Source: Desulfatitalea sp.
GTDB lineage: Bacteria; Desulfobacterota; Desulfobacteria; Desulfobacterales; Desulfosarcinaceae
Direction of reading: 5' to 3'
Length of the DNA stretch: 10,326 nt
Assembly (NCBI GenBank): GCA_013041835.1
Contig: JABDRH010000310.1
Location: forward strand, 1-10,326
Both the position numbers and the translations under genes were made by a program. The notes beneath the pieces are model-generated. The model did no database searches and was not told the DNA's origin. It worked only from the letters and a program-made list of their open reading frames with translations. Each line of letters begins with the position of its first letter. Position 1 is the first letter of the stretch. Positions 6,624 through 10,326 of this stretch are shown in pieces.

Positions 6624-8288
6624 TTATGATTTTTGCATCTGCTGTTGAAAGGTGATTTCAATGAATTCGGCCGGGCGTATCAATGCCACCAAAACGGTGA
6701 CCCGCAAGATCCCATCCAGGATATCATTGGGCGTCATGGTCTCTCCGAGCCCCACATGCACGCTGAATGCGTCTTCCGCCGAAGCGCCGGCCAAACCGCC
6801 CCGCTTCCAGATGCCGGTTAAAAAATTGCTGATCATGCTTTTAATGGTGACCCAGGTGTTGGCCACGTTGTTTTCAAACACATAGGCTTTGGTGGCCAGC
6901 CGAATGGATTCTTCCAGCATGATCATGGTTCGCCGGACGTTGACATAGCGCCAATCCTGGCTGTTGCCGTCCAATGTGCGCGCGCCCCAAACCAGGGTGC
7001 CTTCGCCGATAAACGGACGGATGGCATTGATCGACTTTCCCTGGGTGGTGACATTCAAGTCTTCCTGGTCGTCATGGGTGATGTTGACGGCCGGAGACAC
7101 AACCGCGTTGATGCTCACATTGGCGGGCGCTTTCCAGACACCGCGGGAATTGTCCACCATGGTATAGATGCCGGCCATGGCGCCGGAAGGGGGCAGCAGG
7201 TTGAGTTTGTTTTTCATCTCTTTGACCATGATGGTGAACAGCGGGCTCATTTGGGAAAGAATTTTGTTCAGCAGCATTTTGTGGGATTGCGCGTCTTCTT
7301 CAGGTTGGCCGCTCCAATCCTTGGTGATGCTATTGACCGCCTCGATTTGTTGGGCGGACTTGACCGGCATGTCGTCCGTGGCGGTATCGGCGAGTTTGAG
7401 TTCAAGGCGCAGGATCTTTTGAAGTTCGTCCGGGTTGGAAAAGTTTTCAAAACTCAAATCCGACTCTTGAACGATGGACGTGTTGATCCAGGGATAGTAG
7501 GCGGCGGCAAAATCGAGATAGTTGATCCCAAGGGCGCTGCGAAAGTTGTCGATGCAATCTCCCGAGGGGTCCTGACGACCCTTGTAACCGGCCGGAATGT
7601 CCAAAATGGCGACCCTGTTGCGCATCTTGCCCCCGCAATGCTGCAAGGCGGCCTGTTGCACATTGATGCACTTGCTGATGTCAAAACTACCGTCGCTATT
7701 TCTGGCGGCCAGCACCATGTTGTCCGGAATGACCACCATGGTGGGTTCCTGTTCCTTGATCAACTGCGCGATGCCGCTTTTCAACCGATCGGGGTCGATG
7801 TCGTCCTCATAGTTGCCCACGGATACGATATAGCAGGGGCCGCCGCCGTTTTGAAAAAACAACCGCATGCTGTAATAGAGATAATAGGCGCCGCCATCCT
7901 GATTGAGAACATAATCGGTGCCGTTGAGGGTGAAATCGGCCTCCTCGGCAATGCCCGCTGCCTTCGGGCTTGGACTTTCAGGCGCCGCCTCTTCCTTGGC
8001 TGCCTCTTTGGGAGCGTCTTTGGGCGCCTTTTCTTTTTTAGACCCACTGTCCTTCACGGGTGCATTTCCCATGATGCTGAAGGTCGGAAAGGGTGCAAAA
8101 CCAAAGTAATTGTGGTATTCGGCCATGGAACTGATCCGCCAGGGCTTGTTGGCAAGCGATTTACTTACGTTGAGCGCCGTCTGGGTATAACCGATAAACG
8201 CCGGAACGGCTGTCGCGACCTCCACCACCGAGTTGGGAAAGGCGCTTTTTTCAACGATATAGACGCCGGGTGTTTTCATTTGTCCCAT
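6624..8288 (-). CDS. contractile tail sheath protein
   Basis: A 554-residue phage-tail-sheath family protein, the outer contractile cylinder of the injection particle. The start KTPGVYIVEK and the early VPAFIGYT are hallmarks of the N-terminal sheath domain, including the arm that links neighbouring subunits. The C-terminal part keeps the sheath core: the GKSINAIRPFIGEGTLVWGART stretch at about residues 427-450, the YVNVRRTMIMLEESI helix at 458-473, and the PAEFIEITFQQQMQ end. Residues 77-115 form a Lys/Glu/Ala/Pro-rich low-complexity linker. The region after it, to about residue 370, is a large insertion domain that probably faces outward. GGAGG lies five bases before the chosen ATG. This is the only sheath gene in the window, whereas Afp and PVC carry three. 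It is longer than Afp2-type sheaths. Confidence 0.95.
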   Translation of the reverse strand: MGQMKTPGVYIVEKSAFPNSVVEVATAVPAFIGYTQTALNVSKSLANKPWRISSMAEYHNYFGFAPFPTFSIMGNAPVKDSGSKKEKAPKDAPKEAAKEEAAPESPSPKAAGIAEEADFTLNGTDYVLNQDGGAYYLYYSMRLFFQNGGGPCYIVSVGNYEDDIDPDRLKSGIAQLIKEQEPTMVVIPDNMVLAARNSDGSFDISKCINVQQAALQHCGGKMRNRVAILDIPAGYKGRQDPSGDCIDNFRSALGINYLDFAAAYYPWINTSIVQESDLSFENFSNPDELQKILRLELKLADTATDDMPVKSAQQIEAVNSITKDWSGQPEEDAQSHKMLLNKILSQMSPLFTIMVKEMKNKLNLLPPSGAMAGIYTMVDNSRGVWKAPANVSINAVVSPAVNITHDDQEDLNVTTQGKSINAIRPFIGEGTLVWGARTLDGNSQDWRYVNVRRTMIMLEESIRLATKAYVFENNVANTWVTIKSMISNFLTGIWKRGGLAGASAEDAFSVHVGLGETMTPNDILDGILRVTVLVALIRPAEFIEITFQQQMQKS

Positions 8289-8309
8289 TTCATCCTCCCT
8301 GCTATTGGC

Positions 8310-9185
8310 TTACGAGTTAATAAAAATTTCTGAAATCGATATGACCTCAGCCCCGCGCTTTTCACGGTGCAACATATTGACCGGCGCAACGGGCAGCCGG
8401 GCCATCATCACTTTCTCCACATCGGCAGTCCGAAGTTTGAGTTGAAACGTGTGGTTCGGGATCTGTTTCAAGGGTATGGGGTCATTTGATAGAAACGCCA
8501 CGGCCGGTCGTGAACCGGCGATGCCGTTTGCCGGCACTGGATCGAAGGTCCAGTGGTTGTCTTTATCCCGGACAACCACCGTTTGGGTGGCCAAGGGCCC
8601 CAGCACAACGTATTTCCAATATGTACGGCGGTGGTCGAAGTAAACGCGGTAGGTCCGCGGATACAGATCCCCCTTTGCGTCCATGGGGCTGGTATCTTGC
8701 CCCACCGGGCGGATATGAAACACACATAATGGGGCCGCGCCTTTATCCCGTCTTACCAGGACATGCTTGTCCCACAGGTATGCCAGCGGCGTGCTATCGC
8801 CATCGGAAACAACCGCTTGGGGATGCAGCCTGAATGCTCCCGATGGCTCGGCCACGGCCCGGGCGGTATCCACACACAACAGACGACCCTCCGGGATGTC
8901 CGGCAGTTGCGTATAGTTCGTGAAAAAAGGATCTTGAACGTAGGCTTTGAAATAAAAACCCGGTGCGTCGGGTTCGGTTTGGGCGGCAAACAGCGCCATG
9001 GCGTCACGCCGTCCGGGGTCGCTGTAAACCGCCATGCCGTTTGAAAAAGGCCGGAAAAGCATGCCCAGGTTGGACATGGTTTCCAAGGTCGCCCGCGCGG
9101 GCTCCCATTGCAGGTGCCTGCAACTATTGTCCGGAAAGTAGGGGTGGCATACCGTGATTTCAAATAGCAGCCGATAGGCGCCCAT
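8310..9185 (-). CDS. unrecognised 291-residue protein between cap and sheath genes
   Basis: I do not recognise a named family. The protein looks soluble and mostly beta-stranded, with no signal peptide or membrane helix. Three blocks look conserved: an N-terminal YRLLFEITVCHPYF strand with LLFEITV-type hydrophobic alternation, a LGMLFRPFSNGMAVYSD motif at about residues 40-56, and an aromatic-rich RTYRVYFDHRRTYWKYVVLG stretch near residue 180. It starts 14 bases after the cap gene, with AAGGAG ten bases before the ATG, and ends 21 bases before the sheath gene, so it belongs to the same transcript. Its place between cap and sheath suggests a cap adaptor, collar or tube-end component, the role given to an extra cap-associated protein in AlgoCIS-type particles. 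That is an inference from gene order, not from recognised similarity. Confidence 0.82.
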   Translation of the reverse strand: MGAYRLLFEITVCHPYFPDNSCRHLQWEPARATLETMSNLGMLFRPFSNGMAVYSDPGRRDAMALFAAQTEPDAPGFYFKAYVQDPFFTNYTQLPDIPEGRLLCVDTARAVAEPSGAFRLHPQAVVSDGDSTPLAYLWDKHVLVRRDKGAAPLCVFHIRPVGQDTSPMDAKGDLYPRTYRVYFDHRRTYWKYVVLGPLATQTVVVRDKDNHWTFDPVPANGIAGSRPAVAFLSNDPIPLKQIPNHTFQLKLRTADVEKVMMARLPVAPVNMLHREKRGAEVISISEIFINS

Positions 9186-9199
9186 GGCGATGGTGCTCC

Positions 9200-9775
9200 T
9201 TATGATGCCGCGATGGTTTTGGGTTCGACAAGTTTCGGCACCCGGGTGGTGATGTCCTGGGCATCGAAGGTGATCATGCGAATTTTATAGAGCACGGACG
9301 GCAGGTACTTGCCACTGAGTACAGACCATAGGCTGCTGAGATCTTTGATGTTCAGGTTTTCAATGTCCAGGGAGAGCTTTGCAATGCGATGATCGAGCTC
9401 CGGGCTGTTTTGTTGGGTAAACAACGGGTTGCGTTGAAAAAAACTGATCGTGTGGGATAAAAACTTCAACGCCTCGGCATAGTTTTTTCCGTTAAAATTG
9501 CCTGCAAAGAGCAAATATAGATTGGTATGCACCGGCGGATAACTGGCCGCGGATGGTTGACCTTCCCGCGGCGCGGTAATCGGCCGGCCACCGGGTGCGG
9601 TATCTTTTTCGATATTGATTAGGGACGCCACAATCCTGTTGGCGACATTGGTTGCAATTGAGCCGTCTTGTTCAACAATGTTCGACACCACCACGATATC
9701 CTCATTCAGGTCGAACGAACGCTTTAAAAACTGATTCAACTGGCTGGTAATGTGAAAGACGGCAGCATAAATCAT
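9200..9775 (-). CDS. pvc16: DUF4255 family tail terminator/cap protein (Pvc16/Afp16-like)
   Basis: A 191-residue protein of the DUF4255 family. It shows the family's opening helix (MIYAAVFHITSQLNQFLKR), an early beta segment followed by the NRIVASLINIEKD stretch, and the central NLYLLFAGNFNGKNYAEALKF block. In PVC and Afp particles this protein forms the hexameric cap that ends the tube and sheath at the end away from the baseplate and fixes particle length. A proline/glycine-rich loop at about residues 60-80 breaks the fold, as is common in the family. It starts inside the stop of the preceding gene (4-nt overlap), with AAAGG six bases ahead of the ATG. In PVC and Afp the cap gene is last in the structural operon, whereas here it is near the front. 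Confidence 0.88.
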   Translation of the reverse strand: MIYAAVFHITSQLNQFLKRSFDLNEDIVVVSNIVEQDGSIATNVANRIVASLINIEKDTAPGGRPITAPREGQPSAASYPPVHTNLYLLFAGNFNGKNYAEALKFLSHTISFFQRNPLFTQQNSPELDHRIAKLSLDIENLNIKDLSSLWSVLSGKYLPSVLYKIRMITFDAQDITTRVPKLVEPKTIAAS

Positions 9776-10020
9776 GGGTTGCCTTTTAACTTGTAGATGA
9801 TTTCACTGCCATGAGGTGTAATCGTAGTCACCACCCCTTGTTTGATCAGAACGTCCAATGCTTCCTGGACTATATCCATCGCAATCTCGTAACGTTGCCT
9901 TAACAGCCACCAGTTGGCCACGCCTTCGAGCGTGTCCGCGGCATCCGGGCGCTTGCCCAAATAGTGTTTTATGCTCTCAGCGATATCGACAACGTCTAAA
10001 TTTGAATAGATAAGCGACAT
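9772..10020 (-). CDS. small winged-helix-like protein, first gene of the eCIS operon
   Basis: An 82-residue protein with no signal peptide or membrane segment. The middle (about residues 28-60) is predicted helical with a conserved-looking DTLEGVANWWL stretch. Two helices follow and then a short beta-like end (VTTITPHGSEIIYKL), an order that resembles a winged helix-turn-helix. The ATG at 10020 is chosen because AAGGA (10035-10031) lies 10 bases ahead and the predicted start site is near 10041. An in-frame ATG at 10029 is only one base from that site, and a TTG at 10056 falls inside the promoter's -12 box and would not be transcribed. The stop overlaps the next gene's start by 4 bases (ATGA), so the two are co-translated. 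It may regulate the operon or be a small particle or assembly factor. I do not recognise a named family. Confidence 0.75.
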   Translation of the reverse strand: MSLIYSNLDVVDIAESIKHYLGKRPDAADTLEGVANWWLLRQRYEIAMDIVQEALDVLIKQGVVTTITPHGSEIIYKLKGNP

Positions 10021-10030
10021 TGAGTTCATA

Positions 10031-10035
10031 TCCTT
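10031..10035 (-). promoter_or_regulatory. ribosome binding site AAGGA that decides the first gene's start
   Basis: AAGGA on the minus strand lies 10 bases before the ATG at 10020 and only one base before the in-frame ATG at 10029, so it favours the downstream ATG. It falls within the short leader predicted from the sigma-54 promoter. Confidence 0.55.
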
Positions 10036-10051
10036 ATGCCATTGGTGGCAT

Positions 10052-10067
10052 AGCAATGGATGTGCCA
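10052..10067 (-). promoter_or_regulatory. sigma-54 (-24/-12) promoter of the eCIS operon
   Basis: On the minus strand the sequence reads TGGCACATCCATTGCT. This matches the RpoN consensus TGGCAC-N5-TTGC(A/T) at every conserved base, with the required 10 bases between the GG and GC doublets. Transcription would start about 12 bases downstream, near 10041, leaving a leader of about 20 nt before the first gene, with an AAGGA ribosome site inside it. No equally good -35/-10 pair stands out nearby. RpoN promoters need an AAA+ activator bound upstream, and the DNA further upstream has candidate sites. The motif and spacing are seen directly; use in the cell is inferred. Confidence 0.8.
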
Positions 10068-10080
10068 GCGGAGAAAGCTC

Positions 10081-10117
10081 ATATTATGCTGATATATTTA
10101 TATTTATTTTAATATAG
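10081..10117. promoter_or_regulatory. AT-rich tract upstream of the promoter, possible IHF/bending region
   Basis: About 37 bases, almost all A/T, sit roughly 40-76 bases upstream of the predicted start site, between the sigma-54 promoter and the upstream repeats. IHF commonly binds in this position at sigma-54 promoters and bends the DNA so the activator can reach the polymerase. A TATCAG-N4-ATA stretch here resembles the IHF consensus WATCAR-N4-TTR but misses one base, so the IHF assignment is only a suggestion. The abrupt fall in GC against the flanking DNA is plain to see. Confidence 0.4.
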
Positions 10118-10122
10118 GATAG

Positions 10123-10140
10123 CCATGGGGTGCTGGTGCC
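10123..10140 (-). repeat. upstream direct repeat copy 1 (candidate activator site)
   Basis: Minus-strand sequence GGCACCAGCACCCCATGG. A shorter version, GGCACA-CCCCATGG, recurs at 10215-10202, with the CCCCATGG blocks 79 bases apart. This copy lies about 82-99 bases upstream of the predicted start site, a usual distance for a bacterial enhancer-binding protein. It also has short GGGG/CCCC dyad symmetry. The function is inferred from position. Confidence 0.4.
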
Positions 10141-10166
10141 CCACTTGAATCCAGCAGCGTGCGTGC

Positions 10167-10186
10167 CGCGCCACACGGTTGGCGCG
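10167..10186. promoter_or_regulatory. perfect inverted repeat, 7-bp arms, 6-bp spacer (candidate operator/enhancer)
   Basis: CGCGCCA-CACGGT-TGGCGCG is a perfect dyad with 7-base arms. It lies about 126-145 bases upstream of the predicted start site, between the two direct-repeat copies. No run of T follows on either strand, so it does not look like an intrinsic terminator. A dimeric DNA-binding protein is the natural reading: the sigma-54 activator or a repressor. The sequence does not identify the protein. Confidence 0.4.
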
Positions 10187-10201
10187 TGAGGTTCTTTTGC
10201 C

Positions 10202-10215
10202 CCATGGGGTGTGCC
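10202..10215 (-). repeat. upstream direct repeat copy 2 (candidate activator site)
   Basis: Minus-strand GGCACACCCCATGG, sharing CCCCATGG and the GGCAC element with copy 1 but with a shorter middle. It is extended by two bases into the perfect palindrome CCCCATGGGG at 10200-10209. It lies about 161-174 bases upstream of the predicted start site. The remaining bases up to 10326 hold no gene or terminator that I can recognise. Confidence 0.35.
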
Positions 10216-10326
10216 GGCCGCATGGGCAGGGGCGGCGGATGGACGGCCAGACAGGCACGCGGGCAGGAATGCGCCAAGGAATCACAATTTAAAAAGTTGC
10301 CCCTTTATCCATCACGGCTTCGGGCT

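Noticed and set aside
7074..8333. Long plus-strand open frame of 419 codons opposite the sheath gene
   Set aside because: It is antisense to a clearly recognised sheath gene, its translation is rich in His, Gly, Arg and Val with no recognisable motif, and it is explained by third-position GC bias.
10021..10056. TTG start at 10056 giving a 94-residue first protein
   Set aside because: The TTG is inside the predicted -12 promoter box and upstream of the predicted transcription start; the ATG at 10020 has a usable ribosome site.
1..10326. Myovirus prophage or T6SS instead of eCIS
   Set aside because: No capsid, terminase, lysis or TssJ/L/M genes are visible, while the DUF4255 cap, DUF5908 and LysM hub proteins together mark eCIS. 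The half outside the window was not seen.
10200..10326. Possible upstream gene or terminator at the right edge
   Set aside because: No frame with a ribosome site and no stem followed by a T-run was found in either direction.

Overview
The window holds the first part of an operon for an extracellular contractile injection system (eCIS; the PVC/Afp/AlgoCIS family of phage-tail-like particles). All genes lie on the minus strand, so the operon reads from about position 10040 down to position 1 and continues off the left edge. No capsid, integrase, lysis, tRNA or rRNA gene is visible. The organism cannot be named from this sequence. Moderately high GC coding DNA, strong Shine-Dalgarno sites and a near-perfect sigma-54 promoter fit a Gram-negative bacterium. 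A Desulfobacterota-type deltaproteobacterium is my guess, at low confidence.

Layout in transcription order (right to left). 10326-10021 is a non-coding control region. It has a -24/-12 sigma-54 promoter (10067-10052), an AT-rich stretch just upstream of it, two copies of a GGCAC..CCCCATGG direct repeat 79 bp apart, and a perfect 7-bp-arm dyad, which is the arrangement expected of an enhancer-activated promoter. The genes follow: a small winged-helix-like protein (10020-9772), a DUF4255 tail-terminator/cap protein (Pvc16-like, 9775-9200), an unrecognised 291-residue protein (9185-8310), one contractile sheath protein (8288-6624), two inner tube proteins (6524-6066 and 6057-5596), a 56-residue DUF5908 protein (5561-5391), a LysM-containing tube-initiator protein (Pvc7-like, 5383-4715), a VgrG-like spike (4711-2921), a PAAR spike tip (2888-2589), a gp25-like baseplate protein (2455-2039) and the first 680 codons of a large J/gp47-like baseplate wedge protein (2042-1, continuing off the window).

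Together these genes encode cap, sheath, tube, hub, spike, tip and the start of the baseplate wedge. The parts expected next are absent because the window ends: second wedge protein, fibre, tape measure, AAA+ ATPase and toxin cargo. Most junctions are tight (4-nt ATGA overlaps or gaps under 40 nt), which supports one transcript. The exceptions are 99 nt between sheath and tube and 133 nt between PAAR and gp25. The points most worth a second look are the apparent sigma-54 control, the winged-helix-like leader gene, the unknown protein between cap and sheath, a Lys/Glu/Ala/Pro-rich insertion in the sheath, and a reading frame that stays open from the end of PAAR into gp25.
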